Positions 1 to 6,945 are shown, counted from the stretch's first letter. The stretch: 24,148 bases of DNA from Candidatus Gastranaerophilales bacterium (GCA_900752845.1 CAADWU010000014.1:1-24148), one strand, 5' to 3'. Notes: generated by a model from the sequence alone, not told the origin. Made by a program: numbers and translations.

Positions 1-337
1 ACGTGCAATGAAACAAGCAATGCAACGTACAATGAGAGCAGGCGCACAAGGTATTAAAGTTATGGTATCAGGCCGTTTAGGCGGAGCTGAAATCGCTCGT
101 TCAGAGTGGGCAAAAGAAGGAAGAATCCCTCTTCAAACACTTAGAGCTGACGTTGATTACGGTTTCACAGAAGCTGATACTATTATGGGTAAAATCGGTG
201 TTAAAGTTTGGATTTTCAAAGGCAACTTAATGCCAGGCGAAAAAGCAGACCAAAACATTAAAGCAAAAAGCGGTAAAGAAGGTTCTGACAAAGGCGCAAG
301 ACGTCCGAAACGCAGAGCTATAGAAACTGCTGAATAA
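1..337 (+). CDS. rpsC: 30S ribosomal protein S3, C-terminal part (partial)
   Basis: Ribosomal protein S3 lies in the head of the small subunit at the mRNA entry channel. Only the C-terminal 111 residues are in the window; the reading frame is open from base 2 and the true start lies upstream. The visible part contains the conserved stretch QGIKVMVSGRLGGAEIAR, diagnostic of the S3 C-terminal domain, followed by a basic tail ending in RRAIETAE. The KH domain would be off the left edge. The gene is followed 44 bases later by rplP, the standard S10-operon order. Identification is secure. Confidence 0.97.
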   Translation, partial: RAMKQAMQRTMRAGAQGIKVMVSGRLGGAEIARSEWAKEGRIPLQTLRADVDYGFTEADTIMGKIGVKVWIFKGNLMPGEKADQNIKAKSGKEGSDKGARRPKRRAIETAE

Positions 338-381
338 TAACCGAGAAGAAATAAAAGTAAAAAATAACAGGAGCAAATAAA

Positions 382-801
382 ATGTTACAGCCTAAAAAAA
401 CAAAATACCGCAAAATGATGAAGGGCAACATGAAAGGACATGAAACCAGAGGAACAAAATTAGAATTTGGCGGATATGCACTTCAAGCCCAAGAACCCGG
501 CTGGATTACCAGCAGACAAATCGAGGCTGCACGTCGTGCAATGACTCGTGAAATCAAACGTGGCGGTAACGTTTGGATAAAAATATTCCCTGATAAACCA
601 ATTACGGCAAAACCTGCTGAAACTCGTATGGGTTCAGGTAAAGGTAACTTGGAATATTGGGTAGCAGTAGTTAAACCAAACAGAATTCTTTTTGAACTTG
701 ACTATTTCGACAGAAATGTTGCAGTTCACGCATTAGAATTAGCTGCTCAAAAACTACCTATCAAAGTTAAAGTAGTAGAAAAAAGCAAGTTAGAAGCGTA
801 A
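382..801 (+). CDS. rplP: 50S ribosomal protein L16
   Basis: L16 sits in the large subunit near the A-site tRNA and the peptidyl transferase centre. The product is 139 residues, the usual length. Seen in the sequence are the N-terminal GNMKGHETRG segment and the conserved KPAETRMGSGKG motif around residues 72-85. The start is an ATG preceded by an AGGAG ribosome binding site at the right spacing. It lies between rpsC and rpmC as expected for the S10 operon. Confidence 0.98.
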   Translation: MLQPKKTKYRKMMKGNMKGHETRGTKLEFGGYALQAQEPGWITSRQIEAARRAMTREIKRGGNVWIKIFPDKPITAKPAETRMGSGKGNLEYWVAVVKPNRILFELDYFDRNVAVHALELAAQKLPIKVKVVEKSKLEA

Positions 802-812
802 GCTTATAGCTT

Positions 813-826
813 ATCCCTTAAGGGAT
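813..826 (+). promoter_or_regulatory. Short perfect palindrome in the rplP-rpmC spacer
   Basis: ATCCCTTAAGGGAT is a perfect 14-base palindrome that could fold in mRNA as a 5-bp hairpin with a TTAA loop. It is not followed by a T run, so it is not a standard terminator. It is the first of a series of inverted repeats in the spacers of this operon. Confidence 0.45.
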
Positions 827-855
827 TTCATAAAATATAGAAGGAAACTAATAAA

Positions 856-1044
856 ATGAAATTAAATGAAATGCGCGAAAAATCAGTAGATGAGCTACAA
901 AGTGCTATCGTTGACTGGAAAAAAGATTTGTTTAACTACAAACTTCAACTTTCAACTCACAAATTAGAAAACACAGCGTTGATTTCTAAAACAAAAAGAC
1001 AAATAGCTCAAGCTAAAACAGTAATAAAAGAAAAAGAAGCTTAG
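856..1044 (+). CDS. rpmC: 50S ribosomal protein L29
   Basis: L29 is a small helical-hairpin protein near the polypeptide exit tunnel, close to where trigger factor and SRP dock. The 62-residue product opens with MKLNEMREKSVDEL and continues with the typical basic and leucine-rich helix (LFNYKLQLSTHKLENTA). An AGAAGGAA ribosome binding site precedes the ATG. Length and position between rplP and rpsQ fit the family. Confidence 0.96.
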   Translation: MKLNEMREKSVDELQSAIVDWKKDLFNYKLQLSTHKLENTALISKTKRQIAQAKTVIKEKEA

Positions 1045-1106
1045 TCGCTTCACCCACAAATTAGACTTTGCATAACCTGCAAGACTAAAAACCAAGGAGA
1101 AAATAA

Positions 1107-1352
1107 ATGCCTAAAAAAGAAAAACAAGGAATCGTAATCAGCAACAAAATGGACAAAACAATTGTTGTAAAAGTTGCAGACTATGAACCACATCCAAAAT
1201 ACAAAAAGATTATTGAATCTAATAAAAACTACAAAGCACACGATGAAAATAACGTTTGTAATGAAGGCGATATCGTAAGAATTATCGAATCAAGACCTAT
1301 TTCAGGGGACAAACGCTGGACTTTGGCTGAAGTAGTAGAAAAAGCTAGATAG
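1107..1352 (+). CDS. rpsQ: 30S ribosomal protein S17
   Basis: S17 is an OB-fold primary binder of 16S rRNA. The 81-residue product contains the family signature GIVISNKMDKTIVVKV near the N-terminus and the C-terminal GDIVRIIESRPISGDKRW segment. An AAGGAGA ribosome binding site lies just upstream of the ATG. The spacer before it contains only a weak imperfect hairpin (around 1065-1085). Confidence 0.97.
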   Translation: MPKKEKQGIVISNKMDKTIVVKVADYEPHPKYKKIIESNKNYKAHDENNVCNEGDIVRIIESRPISGDKRWTLAEVVEKAR

Positions 1353-1438
1353 TAAAAATAGCTTTATAGTCAACATTGCCAAAGAGTAATGAGAGGACTA
1401 AAACTGTAAAACATTCTTTAATATAAAGGAAAAGAAAA

Positions 1439-1807
1439 ATGATACAACAAGAAACAAGACTAGAAGTAGCAGATAATACAGGCGCAAAAGAACTTTTATG
1501 CATTCGTGTAATGGGAAGTTCTAACAAAAAATTTGCTGCAGTAGGCGATGAAATCGTTGCGGCAGTAAAAGATGCTAACCCTAATATGCCTGTAAAAAAA
1601 TCTGAAGTTGTTAGAGCTGTTGTTGTAAGAACTAAAGCTGATATCAAACGTAATGACGGTTCTGTTATCAGATTTGACGAAAATGCAGCAGTAATCATCA
1701 ACAAAGATGGCAACCCACGTGGAACACGTGTTTTCGGACCTGTAGCTCGTGAATTAAGAGATAAAGGTTATATGAAAATCGTTTCTTTAGCACCAGAAGT
1801 AATCTAG
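1439..1807 (+). CDS. rplN: 50S ribosomal protein L14
   Basis: L14 lies at the subunit interface and forms an intersubunit bridge; in other bacteria it is also the docking site of the silencing factor RsfS. The 122-residue product is of canonical length and begins MIQQETRLEVADNTGAKEL, the classical L14 signature, ending with GYMKIVSLAPEVI. An AAAGGAAAAG ribosome binding site precedes the ATG. Confidence 0.98.
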   Translation: MIQQETRLEVADNTGAKELLCIRVMGSSNKKFAAVGDEIVAAVKDANPNMPVKKSEVVRAVVVRTKADIKRNDGSVIRFDENAAVIINKDGNPRGTRVFGPVARELRDKGYMKIVSLAPEVI

Positions 1808-1846
1808 TGCTGGCGAAAATAAGTTAAATAACCCAATTACATAAAA

Positions 1847-1877
1847 TTACGCTCGATAGCATATATCGAATACGTAA
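1847..1877 (+). promoter_or_regulatory. Stem-loop in the rplN-rplX spacer
   Basis: TTACG pairs with CGTAA and, inside it, TCGATA pairs with TATCGA around a five-base loop; an internal loop separates the two helices. No T run follows at once, so a role in RNA processing, stability or translation control of rplX is more likely than termination. This is an inference from base pairing only. Confidence 0.5.
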
Positions 1878-1894
1878 AAAAATGGAGAAAAACA

Positions 1895-2239
1895 ATGACA
1901 GATAAAAAGAAAAAATTGCATGTGAAAAATACTGACAGAGTAATGATTATCGCAGGCAAAGATAAAGGAAAAGAAGGCAATATTAAAAAAGTAAATATTG
2001 CTGAAGGAACTGTTACAGTTGAAGGTTTAAATATGGTTACTAAAGCACAAAAACCTCAACCTATGGCAGGCATTCAAGGCGGACTTATAAAAATTGAAGC
2101 TCCATTAGATGCTTCAAAAGTTATGGTTGTATGCCCTGCATGCGAAAAACCGACAAGGATCAAACATGAAGTCGTAGACGGTAAAAAAGTTCGTGTTTGT
2201 AAAAAATGTGGTGAACAATTAGATGCAAAAAAATTATAA
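1895..2239 (+). CDS. rplX: 50S ribosomal protein L24, with C-terminal zinc ribbon
   Basis: L24 is an assembly-initiating 23S rRNA binder with a KOW motif. The 114-residue product has the KOW-type segment RVMIIAGKDKGKEGNIKKV near residues 15-33. The C-terminal part carries two CxxC pairs (C80/C83 and C102/C105), which would form a zinc ribbon as in many bacterial L24 proteins. An ATGGAGAAAAACA ribosome binding region precedes the ATG. Together with the zinc-type S14 downstream, this puts two zinc-dependent ribosomal proteins in one operon. Confidence 0.97.
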   Translation: MTDKKKKLHVKNTDRVMIIAGKDKGKEGNIKKVNIAEGTVTVEGLNMVTKAQKPQPMAGIQGGLIKIEAPLDASKVMVVCPACEKPTRIKHEVVDGKKVRVCKKCGEQLDAKKL

Positions 2240-2298
2240 TGCAAATCATATGTTTGTAGTATAATGTTATTGTATCGTAGGATTAAGGAAATACGAAA

Positions 2299-2859
2299 AT
2301 GACAACAAAAACTAAAAGTTTAAAAGCTAAATATCAAGAAGAAATCATTTCAGCAATGAAAGAAAAATTTGGTTACGAAAATATTAACCAAGTTCCTAAA
2401 CTTCACAAAATCGTTTTAAATATGGGCGTAGGTGAAGCTTCTCACAACTCTAAAATTGCAGAAGTAATTGAAGCTCAATTAACAAAAATCGCAGGTCAAA
2501 AATGCGTTGTTACTAAAGCTAAAAAATCAATTGCATCTTACAAATTAAGAGAAGGTATGCCTGTTGGTGCAATGGTTACATTGCGTGGCGAAAGAATGTA
2601 TGATTTCTTACAAAAACTTATTTGTGTAGTTCTTCCTCGTATTCGTGACTTCAGAGGCATAAGCGCTAAAAGTTTCGACGGACGTGGCAACTATACTTTA
2701 GGCTTGAAAGAACAAGCATTATTCCCTGAAATCACTTATGAAGAAGTTGATTTAGTTAAGGGTATGAACGTTTCAATAATTACTACAGCTGAAACTGATG
2801 ATGAAGCTAGAGAATTATTAAGATTATTAGGAATGCCTTTCAAAGGAATGAACAAATAG
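2299..2859 (+). CDS. rplE: 50S ribosomal protein L5
   Basis: L5 binds 5S rRNA in the central protuberance and contacts the P-site tRNA. The 186-residue product has the conserved segments VPKLHKIVLNMGVGEA, a loop with REGMPVGAMVTLRG, and LPRIRDFRGI, all typical of L5. The start ATG follows a TTAAGGAAATACGAAA leader. Slightly longer than the usual ~179 residues, otherwise ordinary. Confidence 0.98.
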   Translation: MTTKTKSLKAKYQEEIISAMKEKFGYENINQVPKLHKIVLNMGVGEASHNSKIAEVIEAQLTKIAGQKCVVTKAKKSIASYKLREGMPVGAMVTLRGERMYDFLQKLICVVLPRIRDFRGISAKSFDGRGNYTLGLKEQALFPEITYEEVDLVKGMNVSIITTAETDDEARELLRLLGMPFKGMNK

Positions 2860-2867
2860 TCTGAAAC

Positions 2868-2898
2868 ATAATTAACAGATGTTCGTCTGTATAATTAT
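2868..2898 (+). promoter_or_regulatory. 12-bp stem-loop between rplE and rpsN
   Basis: ATAATTAACAGA pairs with TCTGT(A)TAATTAT, giving 12 base pairs with one bulged A and a six-base loop. It starts nine bases after the rplE stop codon. No T run follows. In E. coli the S8 control site of the spc operon lies near here, but I see no clear S8-site consensus, so the role is open. Confidence 0.55.
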
Positions 2899-2939
2899 CA
2901 GATAACAAGTAAAACAAAAACATAACAAAGGAGAAATTC

Positions 2940-3146
2940 ATGGCTAAGAAAGCGATGATAGATAAAGAACTAAAAAGAGCAAAATTAGCTGCAGCAGGCA
3001 AATACCCTACTGTAAGATTACATAACAGATGCAGCATTTGCGGCAGACCTCACGGTTTCCACAGAGATTTTGGTCTTTGCAGAATTTGTCTAAGAAAAAT
3101 GGCTCACCAAGGTTTATTACCTGGCGTTACAAAAGCAAGCTGGTAG
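2940..3146 (+). CDS. rpsN: 30S ribosomal protein S14, zinc-binding type (type Z)
   Basis: S14 is a small-subunit head protein. The 68-residue product is the short zinc form: four cysteines in two CxxC pairs (C31/C34 and C47/C50) within NRCSICGRPHGF and GLCRICLRKMA, and the typical C-terminal PGVTKASW. An AAAGGAG ribosome binding site precedes the ATG. The gene is followed by an unusually long spacer (195 bases) before rpsH that contains two strong stem-loops. Confidence 0.97.
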   Translation: MAKKAMIDKELKRAKLAAAGKYPTVRLHNRCSICGRPHGFHRDFGLCRICLRKMAHQGLLPGVTKASW

Positions 3147-3234
3147 TATCCGAGCACCTAAAGCATTAAGTAAGGCATAAAGAAATATAAATAGAATTTA
3201 TAAACTTTATTGACTTGCTAAACTGCTAAAAACC

Positions 3235-3266
3235 TGTCAAGGTGAATTTTTAATTCAAACCGGACA
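3235..3266 (+). promoter_or_regulatory. Stem-loop 1 in the rpsN-rpsH spacer
   Basis: TGTC/GACA, GG/CC and TGAATT/AATTCA pair in nested order around a three-base TTT loop, with small AA bulges and one bulged G. An ACAAAAAATTT sequence follows, which is not a convincing U tract. It is the first of two consecutive stem-loops in this 195-base spacer. Confidence 0.45.
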
Positions 3267-3286
3267 AAAAATTTAGTAAGTAGTCA

Positions 3287-3319
3287 GTCAAAGCGTGCAA
3301 GTAACATTGCACCTTTGAC
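3287..3319 (+). promoter_or_regulatory. 13-bp stem-loop just upstream of the rpsH ribosome binding site
   Basis: GTCAAAG-C-GTGCAA pairs with TTGCAC-CTTTGAC around a GTAACA loop: 13 base pairs broken only by a single bulged C (3294). It ends about ten bases before the AAAAAGGAAA ribosome binding site of rpsH. The spacing suggests a site for a regulatory protein (S8 autoregulates this operon in E. coli) or an RNase processing hairpin; that role is inference. Confidence 0.6.
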
Positions 3320-3341
3320 ACAAGTTAAAAAGGAAAATCAA

Positions 3342-3737
3342 ATGAATACAGATCCTATAGCAGATATGCTAACAAGAATCAGAAACGCTAATATGGTTTC
3401 TCACAGCACAGTAGAAATGCCATCTTCAAAATTGAAAGTTCAATTAGCTAAATTATTAAAAGAAGAAGGTTTCATTACTGATTACAATGTAAAAGAAGTT
3501 GGAAAATTCAAAGTTTTAGAAATTATTTTAAAATATGATGCTAAAAATAAACCTATCATTACTAAATTAGAAAGAATTTCTAAACCAGGCTTAAGAAGCT
3601 ACAGCAAAGCTAAAAACCTTCCTAAAGTATTAGGCGGTATGGGTATCGCTATTGTTTCTACAAGCAAAGGTCTTTTAACAGACAGAAAAGCTCGTAAAGA
3701 AAACATCGGCGGCGAAGTTCTTTGCTACGTTTACTAG
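3342..3737 (+). CDS. rpsH: 30S ribosomal protein S8
   Basis: S8 binds helix 21 of 16S rRNA and in E. coli represses translation of the spc operon. The 131-residue product begins MNTDPIADMLTRIRNAN, the conserved S8 start, and ends GEVLCYVY. I chose the ATG at 3342, preceded by AAAAAGGAAAA; a TTG 27 bases upstream is in frame but adds residues not typical of S8 and lies inside the stem-loop. Confidence 0.97.
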   Translation: MNTDPIADMLTRIRNANMVSHSTVEMPSSKLKVQLAKLLKEEGFITDYNVKEVGKFKVLEIILKYDAKNKPIITKLERISKPGLRSYSKAKNLPKVLGGMGIAIVSTSKGLLTDRKARKENIGGEVLCYVY

Positions 3738-3747
3738 GAAAATTACA

Positions 3748-3772
3748 GGTCTGTACATTATATGTACAGACC
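3748..3772 (+). promoter_or_regulatory. Perfect 10-bp inverted repeat between rpsH and rplF
   Basis: GGTCTGTACA and TGTACAGACC are perfectly complementary across a five-base TTATA centre. It starts ten bases after the rpsH stop and is not followed by a T run. It could be an mRNA hairpin or a DNA operator; the sequence does not decide. Confidence 0.6.
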
Positions 3773-3850
3773 AAATTAGTTATAAAATAGGGTGCAATTG
3801 GTAGAAAAGCCCTGTTTATGTAGAAATATACCATAAGGAGAAAACAAAAA

Positions 3851-4390
3851 ATGTCACGTATTGGTAAATTACCTATCGAAATTCCTCAGGGAGTTGAAGT
3901 TACTATAGACGGTCAAACAGTTACAGCTAAAGGACCTCATGGAACAGAAGTTGTAGAAGTTCGTCCTGAAATCTCAGTAAAAATTGAAGACAATCACATC
4001 ATTCTTTCAAAAGTTGGAACAACCAGAGAAACTGATGCTTTATACGGCTTATCAAGAACTCTTGTTGCTAATGCTGTTCATGGTGTTAAAAACCAATTTG
4101 AAAAGAAATTAGAAATCCAAGGTGTTGGTTATCGTGCTAACATGGAAGGAAAAAATCTAAACTTATCTTTAGGTTATTCTCACCCTGTTGTAGTTGAACC
4201 ACCAGAAGGAATTACTATTACAGTAGAAGCTAACACAAAAATCTCTGTAAAAGGTTCTAATAAACAAACAGTTGGTGATGTTGCAGCATTCATCAGATCT
4301 AAACGTCCTCCTGAAGTTTACAAAGGAAAAGGTGTTAGATATGAAGGCGAACATATCAGACGTAAAGCCGGTAAAGCAGGTAAGAAATAG
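3851..4390 (+). CDS. rplF: 50S ribosomal protein L6
   Basis: L6 lies near the sarcin-ricin loop and factor-binding site. The 179-residue product has the family start MSRIGKLPIEIPQGVEVTI and the second-domain signature GKGVRYEGEHIRRKAGKAG at the C-terminus. An AAGGAGAAAAC ribosome binding site precedes the ATG. Order rpsH-rplF-rplR is standard for the spc operon. Confidence 0.98.
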   Translation: MSRIGKLPIEIPQGVEVTIDGQTVTAKGPHGTEVVEVRPEISVKIEDNHIILSKVGTTRETDALYGLSRTLVANAVHGVKNQFEKKLEIQGVGYRANMEGKNLNLSLGYSHPVVVEPPEGITITVEANTKISVKGSNKQTVGDVAAFIRSKRPPEVYKGKGVRYEGEHIRRKAGKAGKK

Positions 4391-4474
4391 GGCGTAGCCT
4401 TATAGCTTTTACATGTGAAGGGTTAAAAGCCCGTTAAAGCAGTAAGAAGTGGATTGCAAGCTGAGGCAGGAGTA

Positions 4475-4496
4475 GTTGAAAAGTTGAGTTTTCGAC
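4475..4496 (+). promoter_or_regulatory. Stem-loop in the rplF-rplR spacer
   Basis: GTTGAAAA pairs with TTTTCGAC (8 bp including one G-U) around a six-base loop. Outside it, TTGCA at 4454-4458 can pair with TGCAA at 4498-4502, so a larger structure is possible. The rplF-rplR spacer is 147 bases, long for this operon in most bacteria. Confidence 0.45.
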
Positions 4497-4537
4497 ATGC
4501 AACGCCGTTAATGCGAGCAACCGAGAAAGGAAAAAAA

Positions 4538-4906
4538 ATGATTAAACAAGAAATCAGAAAACCAAAAACTCAAAAAAGACATAAATCTATAAGAATTAAA
4601 CTTTCAGGAACAGCAGAATTCCCTAGATTAGCTGTTTACAGAAGTACTAAACACATTTATGCTCAATTGATTGATGATGTTAACCATGTAACTTTAGCAT
4701 CAGCTTCATCTAACGATAAAGAATTAAAAGAAAAATTAGCTCATGGCGGTAACATTGAAGCTGCTAAATTAGTTGGTGAAGAAATAGCTAAAAAAGCAAA
4801 AGTTAAAGGCATTGAATGTGTAGTATTTGACCGAGGAGGTTTCTTATATCATGGTCGTGTTGCAGCTTTAGCTGATGCAGCAAGAGAAGCAGGTTTAATG
4901 TTCTAA
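4538..4906 (+). CDS. rplR: 50S ribosomal protein L18
   Basis: L18 binds 5S rRNA with L5 and L25 in the central protuberance. The 122-residue product contains RLAVYRSTKHIYAQLIDD and ends RVAALADAAREAGLMF, typical of L18. The ATG at 4538 is preceded by GAGAAAGGAAAAAAA; an in-frame upstream start at 4454 was rejected because it runs through a structured spacer and lengthens the protein by 28 atypical residues. A terminator follows directly, so rpsE is not downstream as it is in most bacteria. Confidence 0.97.
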   Translation: MIKQEIRKPKTQKRHKSIRIKLSGTAEFPRLAVYRSTKHIYAQLIDDVNHVTLASASSNDKELKEKLAHGGNIEAAKLVGEEIAKKAKVKGIECVVFDRGGFLYHGRVAALADAAREAGLMF

Positions 4907-4939
4907 GAGCATTACAAATGCAAAATAAATAAATAAAAA

Positions 4940-4967
4940 GGCAGAGTTTAATTACTCTGTCTTTTTT
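4940..4967 (+). terminator. Rho-independent terminator after rplR
   Basis: GGCAGAGT pairs with ACTCTGTC (8 bp with one G-U) around a TTAATT loop and is followed by TTTTTT. It ends the ribosomal protein operon after rplR. Confidence 0.85.
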
Positions 4968-5041
4968 AATGCTTAAAAAATAATTAATTATTTCATTTTT
5001 TCAAAATTTTTATATTATTATATGATTAGGAGATATCAAAA

Positions 5042-6082
5042 ATGGAATATAAAGACTATTATGACATATTAGGCGTTAAACGTGATGCAACAGAAGCTGA
5101 AATTAAATCAGCATACAGGAAGCTTGCCAGAAAATATCACCCGGACGTTAACAAAACGAAAGAGGCAGACGGCAAATTTAAAGATATTAACGAAGCTTAC
5201 GAAGTTTTGGGTGATAAAGAAAAACGCCAAAGATATGACAGTTTGGGCTCAAACTGGCAGGGCGGTCAAAATTACACACCACCTCCTGGATTTGAACAAT
5301 TTAACTTCGGTGGAGGTCAAGGCGGAGGATACCAAAGCTACAGCTTTAACGGTGAAGACCTTGGTGGATTCTCTGACTTTTTCAGCTCATTATTCGGCGA
5401 TATGATGGGCGGCGGAGCTAGAACTTCTCAGGGTATGAACTTTGGAGGTTTTGATTTTGGCAAAGCGCAACAAACTTCTTCCAGAAGAAAACAGCAGCAA
5501 GCTCCAAAATCAGAAGATCTTGATGTTACAATGAATTTAAACGTTACAGTAAAAGATATATTTGAACAAAAGCCTATTTCCGTTAGATTTAACAATATGG
5601 AACGCTGTACACAATGTCCTCCGGGAGGCGGTTTTTGCAGTGCATGCGGCGGAACAGGTTTTAAATCCGAGCCTAAATCAATTAAAGTAAAACTTCCTCC
5701 AAATATTACAGAAGGACAAAAAGTAAGAATTAAAGGAGAAGGTAAATCAGATTCATACGGTCGTAAAGGTGATTTATATTTAATTGTAAATATAAAGGAT
5801 AGCGATTACGAAGTTAAGGGTTCGGATTTAACAAAAGAAATTGAGATTACTCCTCCGGAAGCAGTTTTAGGTGCAAAAAAAGAGATAGACACGCTTCATG
5901 GGAAAATTACAATAAAAATTCCGCCTAAAACATCATCAGGTCAATCATTACGATTGAAAGATTTAGGTCTTCCTAAAAAAGGCGGAGGATATGGCAACTT
6001 AAATGCAAAAATTAAAATTGTAATACCTAAAAACATTTCTGACAAACAAATTGAATTATATAAAAAAATTGCAGAACTATAA
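5042..6082 (+). CDS. DnaJ-family co-chaperone with reduced zinc centre
   Basis: A J-domain co-chaperone that would stimulate Hsp70/DnaK. The 346-residue product has a J domain at residues 1-70 with the HPD motif at 33-35, a Gly/Phe-rich linker (about 70-145) and the two beta domains of the DnaJ C-terminus (about 157-340). Between them lie only two CxxC pairs (C189/C192 and C199/C202, the second followed by GGTG), where classical DnaJ has four CxxCxGxG repeats. It is thus intermediate between DnaJ (type I) and CbpA (type II). It has its own AGGAGA ribosome binding site and lies between two terminators, so it is transcribed alone. No grpE or dnaK is adjacent. Confidence 0.9.
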   Translation: MEYKDYYDILGVKRDATEAEIKSAYRKLARKYHPDVNKTKEADGKFKDINEAYEVLGDKEKRQRYDSLGSNWQGGQNYTPPPGFEQFNFGGGQGGGYQSYSFNGEDLGGFSDFFSSLFGDMMGGGARTSQGMNFGGFDFGKAQQTSSRRKQQQAPKSEDLDVTMNLNVTVKDIFEQKPISVRFNNMERCTQCPPGGGFCSACGGTGFKSEPKSIKVKLPPNITEGQKVRIKGEGKSDSYGRKGDLYLIVNIKDSDYEVKGSDLTKEIEITPPEAVLGAKKEIDTLHGKITIKIPPKTSSGQSLRLKDLGLPKKGGGYGNLNAKIKIVIPKNISDKQIELYKKIAEL

Positions 6083-6110
6083 AAAAGGAAGGCAGATAGC
6101 CTTCCTTTTT
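6083..6110. terminator. Bidirectional terminator between dnaJ-like gene and prepilin gene
   Basis: GGAAGGC (6087-6093) pairs with GCCTTCC (6099-6105) around an AGATA loop, with A runs before and T runs after. It serves the two convergent genes and overlaps the stop codon of the minus-strand gene. Confidence 0.85.
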
Positions 6111-6916
6111 AGTAATCCATATTCCAGCCGTTACCTATTAATCTTCCTATTCCGTCAACATCACCGGGATTTGAAGGGTCACCGCATCCTGCTGACCAAT
6201 CAAATTCTCTTTGAGCTTGTAAAGATCCTCCATTCGGGCATTTTGAACCGTCTTTTTTACAACCTGGACTTAATTTATAACCGTCAACCGATGCATCCGA
6301 GAAATAAAACATTCTCCAATAATCCCTGCATCCGATATTAGGACCTTTAGGTCCGTTTGTATCAACATAAAAATAACCGCTTCCTGTATCAGCATCACCT
6401 GAATAAGCTCCCATACAAATACTTGCACCGCTTGCAATTGTTACACACCTTACAGCCTGCCCTCTGCCTGCTGTAATTACAGTACCTGAAAGAGATTTAT
6501 ACTCATTTGCAAAACAAGGCGCAGTTTTGTCTCCACAGTCATTTACAACTTTAAAATACTTTTTCATAAACGGCAGAACCGAGTTATCCAAATCAGCATT
6601 AGTAAGTCCTGTTTCATTAATTCCCACTGAATTGTTATCAGTTAAATACTGTGTTAGTGCCTGCTGCATTTCGTTGTAAACCTTATGCGCCGATACAGCA
6701 TAAGATGTTCTTTGATGATTTTGTATCAAAGACGGTACTGTCATTGCTGAAACTACGCCGATAATGCCGAGTGTTACCAAAACCTCAGCAAGCGTGAATG
6801 CCTTACTACGGGAGCTTAAACGGTTGCCCCCCCCCGGCACTACGTGCGTAGCCACATTGGAGCTCTGTCAGAACATTACCAATTGACAATGCAGCTTTTT
6901 TACTTAATCTTTTCAT
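6109..6916 (-). CDS. Prepilin-like (type IV pilin/pseudopilin) protein, 5' end interrupted by a G9 tract
   Basis: A secreted pilin-like protein with a class III signal: the sequence KAFTLAEVLVTLGIIG has cleavage between A and F, Glu at +5 and the hydrophobic helix, and a Cys-rich C-terminal domain ending GNGWNMDY follows. The only start in this frame before FTLAEV is a GTG at 6855 without a good ribosome binding site (248 residues). A far better start is the ATG at 6916, with AAGGAG six bases upstream and a consensus promoter, but it is in another frame: it meets a stop after the G9 tract (6827-6835). Loss of one G would join them into a 268-residue protein. So as read here the gene is either off by slippage, miscalled in the homopolymer, or started from GTG. 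Sortases and pilus machinery are not nearby. Confidence 0.8.
6827..6835 (-). repeat. Homopolymer G9 (C9 on plus strand) in prepilin 5' region
   Basis: Nine consecutive C on the plus strand, a strong outlier in an AT-rich sequence. It lies within the 5' coding part of a prepilin-like gene, where length changes shift the frame between the well-placed ATG (6916) and the FTLAEV frame. It is flanked by GGTTG on its 5' side on the plus strand, as is the second tract at 12735-12744. Confidence 0.9.
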
Positions 6917-6945
6917 AAAATGCTCCTTTCTTAAATGAACCAAAT

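Noticed and set aside
3210..3238. Internal promoter before rpsH based on TTGACT
   Set aside because: No -10 element lies at a suitable distance.
3315..3341. Longer S8 reading frame starting at a TTG
   Set aside because: It starts within the 13-bp stem-loop and adds nine residues before the conserved MNTDPIADML; the ATG at 3342 has the ribosome binding site.
4454..4537. Longer L18 frame starting 84 bases upstream
   Set aside because: No ribosome binding site there, atypical residues, and the ATG at 4538 has GAGAAAGGA at the right distance.
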